Assembly (NCBI RefSeq): GCF_000521505.1
Contig: NZ_CP003915.1
Location: 4,526,001-4,590,000 of the forward strand
Reading direction: 5' to 3'
DNA length: 64,000 nt
DNA from: Advenella mimigardefordensis DPN7
GTDB taxonomy: Bacteria; Pseudomonadota; Gammaproteobacteria; Burkholderiales; Burkholderiaceae_B
Part shown: positions 9,334-17,608 of the stretch, piece by piece
How positions within the stretch are numbered: position 1 is the first letter of the stretch
How the letters are laid out: each line of letters begins with the position of its first letter
Translations under genes and position numbers: made by a program
Notes under the pieces: model-generated
The model's database searches: none
Told to the model about the DNA's origin: nothing
The model's input: the letters and a program-made list of their open reading frames with translations, nothing else

Positions 9334-10053
9334 TCAAACGCCAAGCAGCTCGTTCAACGTGTCCTGTTTTGCAGTCAGTTGTGCAGCCGGAAAAGATTCT
9401 ACGATTTCACCATGTTCCATGACATAAAAATGATCTGCCAGGGGCGCGGCAAAGTGAAAATTCTGTTCGACCATGATAATGGTCAGCCCCTTTTGCTTGA
9501 GCGTCGTAATCATGCGGGCCAGCGCCTGCACAATGACCGGGGCCAGCCCTTCGGAAATTTCGTCCAGCAGCAGAATATCGGCACCGGTACGCAGAATGCG
9601 CGCCACGGCCAGCATCTGCTGTTCGCCGCCCGAGAGCCGGGTGCCGGGCGAGTTGCGTCGCTCCTTCAGGTTCGGGAACATGGCATAGATCTCGTCCAGC
9701 GACATGACGTTGCTTGCGGCTTCGTTGTTTTTCAGCGGTGGCGGCAGCAGCAGATTTTCCTCACAGCTCAGGCTGGAAAAAATGCCACGTTCTTCCGGGC
9801 AATAGCCAATACCCAGGTGTGCAATCTTGTGAGTAGGCAGGCTGATGGCCTCTGCGCCATGAATCCGCACTGAACCCTTACGGCTGCCGGTCAGGCCCAG
9901 CATGGCACGCATGGTAGTGGTGCGGCCGGCGCCATTACGCCCCAGCAGCGTCACGACACTGCCTTTGGGCACAGTCATGTTTACGCCATGCAGAATATGT
10001 GATTCGCCATACCAGGCGTGCAGATCTTTTATTTCAAGGGCAAGCGCGCTCAT
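9334..10053 (-). CDS. livF: liv-type ABC transporter ATPase, LivF-like, with Arg in the Walker A motif
   Basis: The 239-residue ATPase has the ABC signature LSGGEQQML at residues 140-148 and Walker B LLLDE at 161-165, and it matches LivF in length. The Walker A segment reads GRNGAGRT (residues 38-45), so the nucleotide-binding Lys is Arg44. Reading the minus strand around 9925-9935 confirms ggccgcacc for Gly-Arg-Thr. The LivG partner keeps the Lys, so the transporter might use one full ATP site or a modified pair. The start overlaps the livG stop by 4 bp. Confidence 0.92.
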   Translation of the reverse strand: MSALALEIKDLHAWYGESHILHGVNMTVPKGSVVTLLGRNGAGRTTTMRAMLGLTGSRKGSVRIHGAEAISLPTHKIAHLGIGYCPEERGIFSSLSCEENLLLPPPLKNNEAASNVMSLDEIYAMFPNLKERRNSPGTRLSGGEQQMLAVARILRTGADILLLDEISEGLAPVIVQALARMITTLKQKGLTIIMVEQNFHFAAPLADHFYVMEHGEIVESFPAAQLTAKQDTLNELLGV

Positions 10054-10823
10054 GCATGCGCTCCCTGCAGTACGGCATCGGCAGTGCCCATATAGGCTTC
10101 CATGACAGCGGGATTGGTTGAAACGGTTGCGTAATCGCCTTCGGCCAGCACGGTTCCGCGCGCCAGCACCGTAATGCGATCAGCAATAGAGGAGATGACA
10201 TTCATATTGTGTTCGACTATCAGAATGGTGCGGCCGGCACTGACTTTCTTGATCAATCGCGTGACGCGGTCTACGTCTTCGTGCCCCATGCCCTGCGTGG
10301 GTTCATCCAGCAGCATCAGTTCGGGTTCCATCGCCAGCGTGGTGGCAATTTCCAGTGCACGCTTGCGACCGTAAGGCAGACTGGATGTAATATGGTCCTG
10401 AAACTCCAGCAAATCCACTTCTGCCAGAAGCGCGCGGGCTCGATCGTTGAGCTTGTCCAGCGACGCGTCGCTTTTCCAGAAATGAAACGAAGTGCCTTCT
10501 TCACGCTGCAGCCCGATGCGTACATTTTCAAGTACCGTCATATTGGGAAAGACAGCTGAAATCTGGAACGAACGGATGATTCCCTTGCGTGCAATTTGTG
10601 CAGGCTTTGCCGATGTAATATTCTGACTGTTGAAGAAAATTTCGCCCGAAGTGGGTGTGATAAATTTTGTCAGCAGGTTAAAGCATGTTGTTTTACCTGC
10701 GCCGTTAGGGCCAATAAGCGCATGGATGGAGCCTCTTTCCACCCGCAGATCAACGGCATTCACCGCTACAAAACCAAGGAATTCCTTGGTTAGTTTTTTT
10801 GTCTCTAATATTAGATCTGTCAT
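10050..10823 (-). CDS. livG: liv-type ABC transporter ATPase, LivG-like
   Basis: A 257-residue ATPase, first gene of the five-gene liv operon. Walker A is GPNGAGKT at residues 38-45; the signature region is SSLPYGRKRALEIATTLA and Walker B is LMLLDEPTQGM. LivG proteins have this weakly conserved signature and the C-terminal tail that follows AYMG. The frame opens at a TTG at 10847, but the ATG at 10823 fits the family N-terminus (MTDLILETKKLTKEF). The ribosome site is weak for either. The region upstream (10824-11361) must hold the operon promoter, which I could not place. Confidence 0.92.
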   Translation of the reverse strand: MTDLILETKKLTKEFLGFVAVNAVDLRVERGSIHALIGPNGAGKTTCFNLLTKFITPTSGEIFFNSQNITSAKPAQIARKGIIRSFQISAVFPNMTVLENVRIGLQREEGTSFHFWKSDASLDKLNDRARALLAEVDLLEFQDHITSSLPYGRKRALEIATTLAMEPELMLLDEPTQGMGHEDVDRVTRLIKKVSAGRTILIVEHNMNVISSIADRITVLARGTVLAEGDYATVSTNPAVMEAYMGTADAVLQGAHA

Positions 10824-11361
10824 ATTCTTGTCTTGTGAAACCCGCAAGAAAGCAGGTGGTTCACCCGCTGCCGTATGTAGCAGACAGTATGCTTACGAAC
10901 ACGTCAATTTGCTATTAGTGCTAACCATAGGTGAATAACCAACTGCAATATTTGATAGCAAAATAAGGCATAAAGAAAGAAGATCGAATAAAAAAACCAC
11001 TTTTGCAGCGCATTGTCTGTCGCATAGGCGACAATCGTTTCAAACGCGCAGCGGCGATGGTGCCGATAGGCAGATGCATGACACGTGGCACAGCCGTGAG
11101 CGCGCCGGTTTTCAACCCGCTTGCCGTTGCCGGCACGCGACTGGAAACCTGCGGCCACAGATTATTTCAATTGTGATTTATGATGCGATGCCGGTAGCGC
11201 ACAGGCACGGTCGGCCTTGCCTGATTGATGGCGGCAACGCCGGTTCCGCGGCGCTTTCCGTCCCGCTTCCTGACCCTGACTCTGACTCTGATCCTGGGCC
11301 TGGGCCTGGGCCCGGCCGATAGCGCGTTGCATTCATGTGGCCCGTCCTGGCCGTGGTCGCA
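10824..11361. other. intergenic region upstream of the liv operon
   Basis: About 540 bp with no convincing gene. It should contain the livG promoter. Its distal half is GC-rich and carries the hexamer repeat at 11269-11310. A short minus-strand frame across the repeat would encode Pro-Gly and Ser-Glu/Ser-Gly dipeptides, but it has no ribosome site or known homologue. Confidence 0.5.
11269..11310. repeat. hexanucleotide tandem repeat, seven units
   Basis: Seven 6-bp units: CCTGAC twice, TCTGAC, TCTGAT, then CCTGGG three times, followed by cccgg. The units drift from an A-containing to a G-containing form, so this is an imperfect microsatellite. It lies in the gap behind the arsR-type gene. 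Confidence 0.8.
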
Positions 11362-11727
11362 TCAGGAATCGGTGTTCGGCTGATCCGGCTCGACGATATG
11401 CCGCAGGCGTTCAATGGCGCGATCCCAGCCTGCGGAAATGCCGTACAGAAAGGCTTGTGCTTCGGCCAATCGCTGCGGTTTCAGCGTATAGAATACTTCG
11501 CGGCCGTGCCGTTGATGCTGCACCAGCCCCGCGCCTTCCAGCACCTGCAAATGCTTGATGATGGCCTGACGCGTAACCTGCGCGTTTTCAGAAAGCCGCG
11601 AGGCCGTTTGCGCACCTTGTCCCACCAGCCGCTGCACCAGGGCAAGCCGGGTACCATCGCCAAGCGCAAAGAATACCGGTGCCATATGCCGGTCTTCTGC
11701 AACTGTTTGATTAATCACGCTCGACAT
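11362..11727 (-). CDS. ArsR family transcriptional regulator
   Basis: A 121-residue winged helix-turn-helix protein. FFALGDGTRLALVQRLV and ASRLSENAQVTRQAIIKHLQVLE (about residues 20-65) are the ArsR-type DNA-binding core, followed by the wing GLVQHQRHGREVFYTL. There is no metal-binding Cys pair, which fits the subgroup linked to AHSA1/SRPBCC proteins and not metal sensing. Its start lies 17 bp inside the end of the SRPBCC gene, so the two are co-translated. Targets are probably its own operon. Confidence 0.88.
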   Translation of the reverse strand: MSSVINQTVAEDRHMAPVFFALGDGTRLALVQRLVGQGAQTASRLSENAQVTRQAIIKHLQVLEGAGLVQHQRHGREVFYTLKPQRLAEAQAFLYGISAGWDRAIERLRHIVEPDQPNTDS

Positions 11728-12226
11728 ATTGCTTCACATTCCGGATCTGCGCTTCCCAGCCGCCGGTGTTCATCAGGAACGCGCGGGCGCGGCGGTGTGC
11801 CGGTACATCATCAAAGCCCGATTCGGTGATTGTCAACTGCGTACCGCCGGCAACGGGCGCCAGACGGAACTCGACCAGCGTCGTGGGCTCATTGTCGGGA
11901 TCAGCCTGAGCGTCAATGCCGAAAGGGATCCAGCGAAAGCTGAAGTATCGCTCCGGCTCCATGGCCTGCACCGTGCAAAACGTCGTGCTCTCCTGCGGCA
12001 GGTTGACCGGCGCGGGCGTGACCCCGGCCTGGCGCTGATATTGCTCGATAACCGCTACGTCCAGCGGGCCAATGAATGTGCCTCGTATCGCCGCGCCTTC
12101 GATAAAAGGTCCTTCCAGCGCAACGCCGAACCACTGCCCGAATTCCTGGGCGTCGGTCAGGGCATGCCACACCCGGGCAACGGGCGCGGCGAGCGTGACG
12201 CTTTTTTCAATCTGATTTGAAGACAT
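11711..12226 (-). CDS. SRPBCC / AHSA1-like domain protein
   Basis: The 171-residue protein matches the AHSA1-like SRPBCC fold: EKSVTLAAPVARVWHALTD at the N-terminus, EFGQWFGV, then ERYFSFRWIP in the middle and GTQLTITESGFDDVPA late. These proteins form a hydrophobic ligand cavity; their roles in bacteria are mostly undefined. The start at 12226 is set by AAAGGAGGTG a few bases upstream; the frame extends to 12253. Pairing with an ArsR gene is a recurrent arrangement. Confidence 0.85.
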   Translation of the reverse strand: MSSNQIEKSVTLAAPVARVWHALTDAQEFGQWFGVALEGPFIEGAAIRGTFIGPLDVAVIEQYQRQAGVTPAPVNLPQESTTFCTVQAMEPERYFSFRWIPFGIDAQADPDNEPTTLVEFRLAPVAGGTQLTITESGFDDVPAHRRARAFLMNTGGWEAQIRNVKQYVERD

Positions 12227-12630
12227 CTGCACCTCCTTTTGATGTGCAACCATATGGTTGCATTAAGTGTAAACCAGGAAAGCGCCACAGGCAATGGTTT
12301 TTTCAGTGCGGCTATTTTCAATACACAACAAAACAACCGCCCTGTACCGCACGGGGAATGCAGGGAGGTATTCGGGCGTGTTTATTACCAAATGTGCTTA
12401 TAACAACGGAATGAATAAAGCGATGGGTGCGCAGCGCACCCACGTTTTGCAGAAACTTCATGGTCAACGCGTCGCGCTCCGTATGAGCTGCGCTGCCCAG
12501 GGGTTATCAAAATGAAAAAGCCTGCCTTTCGGATTTAGCGATAGGTTTTCAGGGCGTTTGCCGACATACTACCCGCCTGACGGGATCGCGCGCCCCACTG
12601 TGCGCCAACGCCCCATACGGAGACACTCAT
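12227..12630. other. divergent intergenic region with an orphan hairpin
   Basis: About 400 bp between the divergent SRPBCC and Bug genes, without a supported gene. At 12424-12442 TGGGTGCGC-A-GCGCACCCA is a perfect 9-bp inverted repeat followed on the plus strand by cgttttgc. It resembles a terminator, but no gene precedes it on that strand. Promoters for both neighbours should lie here. Confidence 0.5.
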
Positions 12631-13608
12631 ATGAACATTAATCCCCTGAGCCTTGCCGCGGCAATGGCCCTTGCTGGAACCCCCGCTCTGGCCACTGCTG
12701 CCGATTTTCCCCAACGTCCCATTTCAATGATCGTGCCTTTTGCCGCCGGCGGCCCGACCGATGTGGTCGCCCGCTCGCTTGCCAACGAAATGGGCAAGGT
12801 GCTCAAGCAGACCGTAGTGGTAGAAAACAGGACTGGCGCAGGCGGTACACTGGCCGCGGGTTATGTTGCGGCCGCCAAGCCGGACGGCCACACGATATTT
12901 CTGCACCACACCGGCATGGCCACAGCGCCCGCCATGTACAGCAAATTGCGCTATGACCCGCTCAAGAGCTTCGAGTACATTGGCGAAGTGGTTGACGTTC
13001 CTATGACGCTGATGGCGCGCGCCGATTTACCGCCGAACAATTTCAGGGAATTTGTCGATTACGCCAAGGCCAATGGCGATAAGATCAATCTGGCCAATGC
13101 CGGCCCGGGCGCCGTATCCCAGCTTTGCGGCTCGCTGTTGCAACAGGCCATGGGCGTGAAATTCACCACGGTCCCCTTCCAGGGCACAGGCCCTGCCATG
13201 ACGGCCTTGATGGGCAAGCAGGTTGATGTGCTGTGCGACCAGACCACGCAAACCCTGCCGCATATCAAGGCAAAAGATCTGAAATTCTACGGCGTGACCA
13301 CGCCCGAGCGGATCAGCCAGTTACCCGATGCACCGACCCTGGCCGAACAGGGCCTCAAAGGGTTCGAGGTTAAAGTATGGCATGGCCTGTATGCGCCTAA
13401 AGGCACACCCAGGCAGGCCGTAGACAAGCTGAACGAGTCCCTGAAGGTGGCCTTGAAAGCACCCGCGTTTGTGCAGCGAATGGAGCAACTGGGTGCGCAG
13501 ATTGTCAGCGAGGACCGTCAGACACCCGAATCGCTGCAAAAATGGCTGGCCGCCGAAGTGGCCAAATGGGAGCCGATCCTGAAAGCGGAAAACATCAGCA
13601 TCAACTAA
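12631..13608 (+). CDS. Bug family periplasmic binding protein, orphan
   Basis: A 325-residue protein with a signal peptide (MNINPLSLAAAMALAGTPAL, cleavage near ATAA) followed by the Bug opening FPQRPISMIVPFAAGGPTD. Other family features are VENRTGAGGTLAAGYVA, VPFQGTGPAMTALMGKQVD and YAPKGTPRQAVDKLNES. GGAGACACTCAT precedes the ATG. No tctA or tctB lies beside it: the neighbours are divergent or convergent, and a terminator closes the gene. It would have to use a TctAB pair encoded elsewhere or act as a sensor, as proposed for some orphan Bug proteins. Confidence 0.92.
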   Translation: MNINPLSLAAAMALAGTPALATAADFPQRPISMIVPFAAGGPTDVVARSLANEMGKVLKQTVVVENRTGAGGTLAAGYVAAAKPDGHTIFLHHTGMATAPAMYSKLRYDPLKSFEYIGEVVDVPMTLMARADLPPNNFREFVDYAKANGDKINLANAGPGAVSQLCGSLLQQAMGVKFTTVPFQGTGPAMTALMGKQVDVLCDQTTQTLPHIKAKDLKFYGVTTPERISQLPDAPTLAEQGLKGFEVKVWHGLYAPKGTPRQAVDKLNESLKVALKAPAFVQRMEQLGAQIVSEDRQTPESLQKWLAAEVAKWEPILKAENISIN

Positions 13609-13660
13609 AAGATTGTTTTCATTGTTTCTTAAGGCTGGTGGGGTGACTCACCGGATTGAT

Positions 13661-13691
13661 GCCTGTGAAGCCCGTCTTCACAGGCTTTTTT
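13661..13691 (+). terminator. rho-independent terminator of the orphan Bug gene
   Basis: GCCTGTGAAG (13661-13670), loop cccgt, CTTCACAGGC (13676-13685), then six T. A perfect 10-bp stem 52 bp after the stop. Confidence 0.92.
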
Positions 13692-13759
13692 AACCATTGA
13701 GTGCCCAGAAAAACCATACCCGTTCACTGGTGAGCCCGCTGCAAAGCAGCATCGAAGCG

Positions 13760-14668
13760 TCAATCGCTGAACGCGACATCAAATGTCATCACCGAAGTTA
13801 GCGACTGCCCCGGCTCCAGCGTTTGTCCGCCGACCTCAGTCGGACCGTAGGTGGCATTCAGATTGAAGGCATCAGACGTGTTGCTGACCGGCTCGGCGCA
13901 GAACCAGTCTTTGCACGGCGGACTATAGACCACCAGAAAATCCAGGGGCTGTGTCGCAGTCATGCGCAGGGTTCGGCGCTCGTCCGGCCAATGGATGTCT
14001 GCCACATGGTCCCAGCCGGTGAAGGGGTGATCAAACACATGCCGGTCTATCACAATGCCCTGTTTAAGTGCATCGGTATCCGGATGCATGGCCAGGTTCA
14101 GCGGCATCACCTCTTCGTCGCTGATCCATGCCTGGCCTACGCCTGCGGTGAGCGTCGTATTGGCATGACGAACGAAATACGGGTGATGGCCCAGACCCAC
14201 CGGCATGACGCGATGGCCGGTATTGGTCACCGTCAGGTGTACCTTCAGACGTAACGGCTCCAGCACGAAACGCTGTTCGGCAATAAATGGATAGGGCCAG
14301 GCGTCTGCCTTGTGGGTATAACGAATGATCAGCTCGTTTTCCTGTTGCGATTGCACGGTCCAGGGCTTGTAACGCACAATGCCATGAATGCTGTGCGGTG
14401 AGTCTGGCCTGGGCGATGGGTAAGTGATACGCTGGCCTTCGAACTCGAAGGTCCCGTTGCGCAGCCGGCCGAACCAGGGCAGTAGCGGAAAACTGGACAT
14501 TTCCGAGACCCATTCCTCTTCTATGGCCTGCGGCGATGCATCGCGCAGCCACGGACAGATAATATCGTCAATACGGTGCCGGTAGCCACAAATGGCGCCC
14601 CCGATATGAGGGGCAACAATCAGTTCGGCCTGGTCGGCACGCAGGGTAATCAGTTTCGTTTTACTCAT
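13760..14668 (-). CDS. aldose 1-epimerase family protein (GalM-like)
   Basis: A 302-residue galactose-mutarotase-like beta-sandwich protein. PHIGGAICGYRH, SPHSIHGIVRYKPW and GLGHHPYFVRH carry the conserved histidines that act in ring opening, and LDFLVVYSPPCKDWFCAEPVS holds the conserved C-terminal Glu region. These enzymes interconvert sugar anomers. The chosen ATG 14668 gives the family N-terminus (MSKTKLITLRADQ); the frame continues upstream to 14842 inside the next gene. It overlaps the Hyi-like gene by 8 bp and is the last gene of the minus-strand array that runs from about 16.5 kb. Confidence 0.86.
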   Translation of the reverse strand: MSKTKLITLRADQAELIVAPHIGGAICGYRHRIDDIICPWLRDASPQAIEEEWVSEMSSFPLLPWFGRLRNGTFEFEGQRITYPSPRPDSPHSIHGIVRYKPWTVQSQQENELIIRYTHKADAWPYPFIAEQRFVLEPLRLKVHLTVTNTGHRVMPVGLGHHPYFVRHANTTLTAGVGQAWISDEEVMPLNLAMHPDTDALKQGIVIDRHVFDHPFTGWDHVADIHWPDERRTLRMTATQPLDFLVVYSPPCKDWFCAEPVSNTSDAFNLNATYGPTEVGGQTLEPGQSLTSVMTFDVAFSD

Positions 14669-15518
14669 TCCGTGTCCTATATATGTTCTGTCTTTGTCCG
14701 GCTGCTGCAGGCTGCGCTGCCGCTGCGGCAGCCGACCTGTAACGCTGCAGCCAGCCCAGCCCTTCCCGGGTACCGTGGGCCGGCCGGTACTCGCAGCCAA
14801 TCCAGCCGTCGTAACCCAGCGCTTCCAGTTGTGTGAACACATATGAATAATTCAGTTCACCGGTATCGGGTTCATGGCGGTCCGGAGCGCCCGCAATTTG
14901 CATATGGCCAACCAGCCCGGCGCCGATCGATTCGGCAAGCTGACGAGTGACGTCGCCTTCGGTACGCTGGCAATGGTAAAGGTCCATCTGGATCCGCAGA
15001 TTATCCATATTGACCTGCGCCAGCACATCGCGCGCCTGCGCCTGGCCCGACAAAAAATAACCGGGCATGTCTATCGGATTGATCGGTTCGATCATCAGAT
15101 CCAGACCGGCACCCTGCAGCAACGAAGCCGCTTTGGATAACGTGTCCAGATACTGTTCCTGTGCCGCCGCATAGGCACCCCGGTCACGCACAATCCCGGC
15201 CATCACATGAATGCGCGGCACCCCCAGGATCAATGCGTAATCAATGGCTTTTTTTACGCCATCCAGGCATTCGGTCTGGCGACCCGGCAGGCAGGCCAGC
15301 CCTTTCTCACCCGCCGCCGCAACACCCGGCGGTGCATTAATCAGCACCTGCTGCAGACCATGGTCCTGCAACTGACGGGCGATAGCATGCGCCTCTTCAT
15401 CATAGGGGAACAGGCATTCAACGCCCCTGAAGCCATCCTCTGCGGCCTGCGCGTAGCGCTCCAGGAAAGGTACTTCGGTATACAGCAAGGACAGATTTGC
15501 AGCAAATTTCAACATCAT
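14661..15518 (-). CDS. hydroxypyruvate isomerase / OtnI-like TIM-barrel protein
   Basis: The 285-residue protein follows the Hyi family. It begins MLKFAANLSLLYTEVPFLER and has GFRGVECLFPYD, the metal-ligand segments DLMIEPIN and LRIQMDLYHCQ, then GHMQIAGAPDRHEPDTGELN and GWIGCEYRPAHGT. These enzymes interconvert hydroxypyruvate and tartronate semialdehyde or isomerise 2-oxo-tetronates. The C-terminus carries an extra Ala/Gln-rich tail of about 25 residues. Its ATGA start overlaps the stop of the Ldh2-type gene, so the two are translationally coupled. That coupling suggests a shared role with 2-keto or hydroxy acids. Confidence 0.88.
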   Translation of the reverse strand: MMLKFAANLSLLYTEVPFLERYAQAAEDGFRGVECLFPYDEEAHAIARQLQDHGLQQVLINAPPGVAAAGEKGLACLPGRQTECLDGVKKAIDYALILGVPRIHVMAGIVRDRGAYAAAQEQYLDTLSKAASLLQGAGLDLMIEPINPIDMPGYFLSGQAQARDVLAQVNMDNLRIQMDLYHCQRTEGDVTRQLAESIGAGLVGHMQIAGAPDRHEPDTGELNYSYVFTQLEALGYDGWIGCEYRPAHGTREGLGWLQRYRSAAAAAAQPAAAGQRQNIYRTRNE

Positions 15519-16510
15519 TCATATCCCATTTGTGCCAGCAGGCTATCCGGCACCGTAACGCCCTCTTCCTGAGCGGTATTGGCCAGATCATGGCGGCGTG
15601 CGCCGGGCAGGCGAACCCCGTCATCTTCCAGCATGGCAGCGATCAGATCCTCAAGACGATTGAAATACGTCTGCTGACCGGCAAGGGCCTTCGGATCGAT
15701 CAGGATAAAGACCTGGCCGAGCCTGGGTTCATTGCCGGTGTCGTCATACAGCGGGTCGGCCTCATAGCCGAAATGGGCCCCGGTCAGCGCCACGCACAGC
15801 ACTTCGACCATCAGGGCCAGCATAGACCCTTTGACGCCGCCGGCGGCCTGCATACTGCCCTTGAGCGCGGCCTTGGCGTCATTGGTGGGCCGGCCTTCGC
15901 TATCGAGGGCCCAGCCATCGGGAATGGGTTTATTATCACGTGCGGCCAGAATCACTTTCCCACGGGCGACTTGTGACAAAGACAGGTCAATCACCACCGG
16001 CTCGGCCTGCTCACGCGGAAAGGCCGCAGCAATGGGATTGGTGCCAAACAGCGGCCGCTTGCCACCCCAGGCGGTAATGGCCGATGGCGAGTTGCTGAAG
16101 GCCAGCCCGATCAGGCCCGCATGGGCTACCGGCTCCAGATGATAGGCCGCCATGCCGAAGTGATGACTGTTGGTCACGCCGGCAATGCAAATGCCGGTCT
16201 GTCTGGCTTTTTCTGTGGCCTTGGTAATGGCCAGTTCGCAGGCCGGAAAAGCCAGTCCGGTACGCGCATCAACCAGCAGCGCCGACGCCTTTTCCTGCAC
16301 AATTTCCGGTACTGCAGCCCCGTCGGCCCGTCCCGAGGACAAGTGCAAGGCATAGCTGGGCACCCGCGATACGCCATGCGTGGCAATGCCGTGCGCATCC
16401 GCAAAAACCAGCGCCCTGGCGGTTGTCTCGGCCATATCCGGATTGGCGCCGGCCGCCTCCAGGGTATCCTTTGCTAAAGTAGTCAGGGAAGAAAGTGAAA
16501 TTGTGCTCAT
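15515..16510 (-). CDS. Ldh2 / malate-L-lactate dehydrogenase family oxidoreductase
   Basis: A 331-residue NAD(P)-dependent enzyme of the type-2 malate/lactate dehydrogenase family, unrelated to classical LDH. Conserved parts are HGIATHGVSRVPSY near residue 40 and GVTNSHHFGMAAYHLEPVA around 115, with the catalytic His, then GTNPIAAAFPRE and GVKGSMLALMVEVL. Family members reduce or oxidise 2-keto acids, ureidoglycolate or 2,3-diketogulonate. The ATG at 16510 gives the normal N-terminus; the frame runs on to 16570. It is a distant paralogue of the protein at 24832-25905. Confidence 0.9.
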   Translation of the reverse strand: MSTISLSSLTTLAKDTLEAAGANPDMAETTARALVFADAHGIATHGVSRVPSYALHLSSGRADGAAVPEIVQEKASALLVDARTGLAFPACELAITKATEKARQTGICIAGVTNSHHFGMAAYHLEPVAHAGLIGLAFSNSPSAITAWGGKRPLFGTNPIAAAFPREQAEPVVIDLSLSQVARGKVILAARDNKPIPDGWALDSEGRPTNDAKAALKGSMQAAGGVKGSMLALMVEVLCVALTGAHFGYEADPLYDDTGNEPRLGQVFILIDPKALAGQQTYFNRLEDLIAAMLEDDGVRLPGARRHDLANTAQEEGVTVPDSLLAQMGYE

Positions 16511-16698
16511 GCTGCCTCGTCCATATTGTTGTGTCCCCATCCGTGGCGGTGCGGCTAACGTTCGCAGCACGACCTGTATCAGCCTAATGATAATTCAGGA
16601 AGGGCGAGCACTGCCGCAGATCATGACTGACGGCGGCAATTTGTCGATGCAGGTGTGGGATTGATGCAAATACAGGGGCAGTAGACAGCCTCGCGGCA

Positions 16699-16728
16699 GG
16701 TTGTGGGTTGCGGGTTGCGGGTTGCGGG
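16699..16728. repeat. heptanucleotide tandem repeat, four units
   Basis: GGTTGTG followed by three GGTTGCG units and a trailing GG, in the 320-bp gap between the Ldh2-type gene and the aldolase gene. No role is evident; the flanks are G-rich on the same strand. Confidence 0.8.
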
Positions 16729-16833
16729 CAGGATAGGGTAAAGGATAGGGACGCGTGGTCGATGAACAATCTGACGGTGGAGCCGGCAGGCCCCTGTGTC
16801 GTGGCCTGCTGGTGACAAATGCAATACGGGGCG

Positions 16834-17463
16834 TCAGGCCTGCTTTGCCTGAGCCAGCGCGCCTGCGGCCAGCGTCGTGATGCCCTGCCAGTCGCCCGCC
16901 TTCACCAGTTCGGCGGGTGCCAGCCAGGAGCCACCCACGCAGGCTACGTTAGGTAGCGCCAGATAGGTCGCCGCATTGGCCGCATGAATCCCGCCTGTCG
17001 GGCAAAAGACGATATCGGGCAGCGGGCTGTGCAGCGATTTGAGCAATGGTACCCCGCCGACGGCCTCTGCCGGAAAAAGCTTCTGGGCTGCAAAGCCGGC
17101 ATCAAAGGCGTTCATGGCCTCGGTGGGCGTCGCCACGCCAGGCAGAAACGGCACCTTGTTGGCAGCCAGCGCCGGCAACAGCGCCGCCGGCAGACCCGGC
17201 GACACCGCAAAGCGGGCGCCCGCCTGCAGCGCCGCATCCAGCTGGTCTGCGTTCCGTACTGTACCCACGCCGATCAATGCGTCCGGAAACGCCTTGACCA
17301 TTTCCCGTACGCCATCGAGTGCGGCAGGCGTACGCAGTGTGATTTCAAATGTGTTGATGCCGCCATCGAGCAACGCCCGGGTAACCTGCAGGGCCTCATC
17401 GACCGACTGAATCACCATGACCGGCATGACCGGACCGCGTTTGAGAATAGCAAGTGTATCCAC
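16834..17463 (-). CDS. eda: 2-dehydro-3-deoxy-phosphogluconate/galactonate aldolase (Eda-like)
   Basis: A 209-residue class I aldolase of the KDPG/KHG family, which cleaves 2-keto-3-deoxy-6-phospho acids to pyruvate and glyceraldehyde 3-phosphate. The catalytic Glu is in FEITLRTPAAL and the Schiff-base Lys is in AAQKLFPAEAVGG; GVGTV and FCPTGGI bind the phosphate and pyruvate parts. I set the start at GTG 17463 after AAAGGAAAT; the frame extends to 17523 without support. It lies about 145 bp after the FAD-oxidase gene. KDPG and KDPGal specificity cannot be told apart by eye. Confidence 0.9.
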   Translation of the reverse strand: MDTLAILKRGPVMPVMVIQSVDEALQVTRALLDGGINTFEITLRTPAALDGVREMVKAFPDALIGVGTVRNADQLDAALQAGARFAVSPGLPAALLPALAANKVPFLPGVATPTEAMNAFDAGFAAQKLFPAEAVGGVPLLKSLHSPLPDIVFCPTGGIHAANAATYLALPNVACVGGSWLAPAELVKAGDWQGITTLAAGALAQAKQA

Positions 17464-17608
17464 GACAATATTTCCTTTGTGATTGATCCCGGCACAGGCT
17501 GACCCCCCGCCGCAGGGACGCACGACATAAGCGATAGCAGGCAGTAAGAAGCGGGAGCGGTGACAGCAGCCAGGTGACGGTCAACCGCGCAATCCGTTCA
17601 ATGGTACG

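Noticed and set aside
11178..11414. Small minus-strand frame with Pro-Gly and Ser-Glu/Ser-Gly repeats
   Set aside because: The repeats are just the hexamer microsatellite in translation; there is no ribosome site and no family resemblance.
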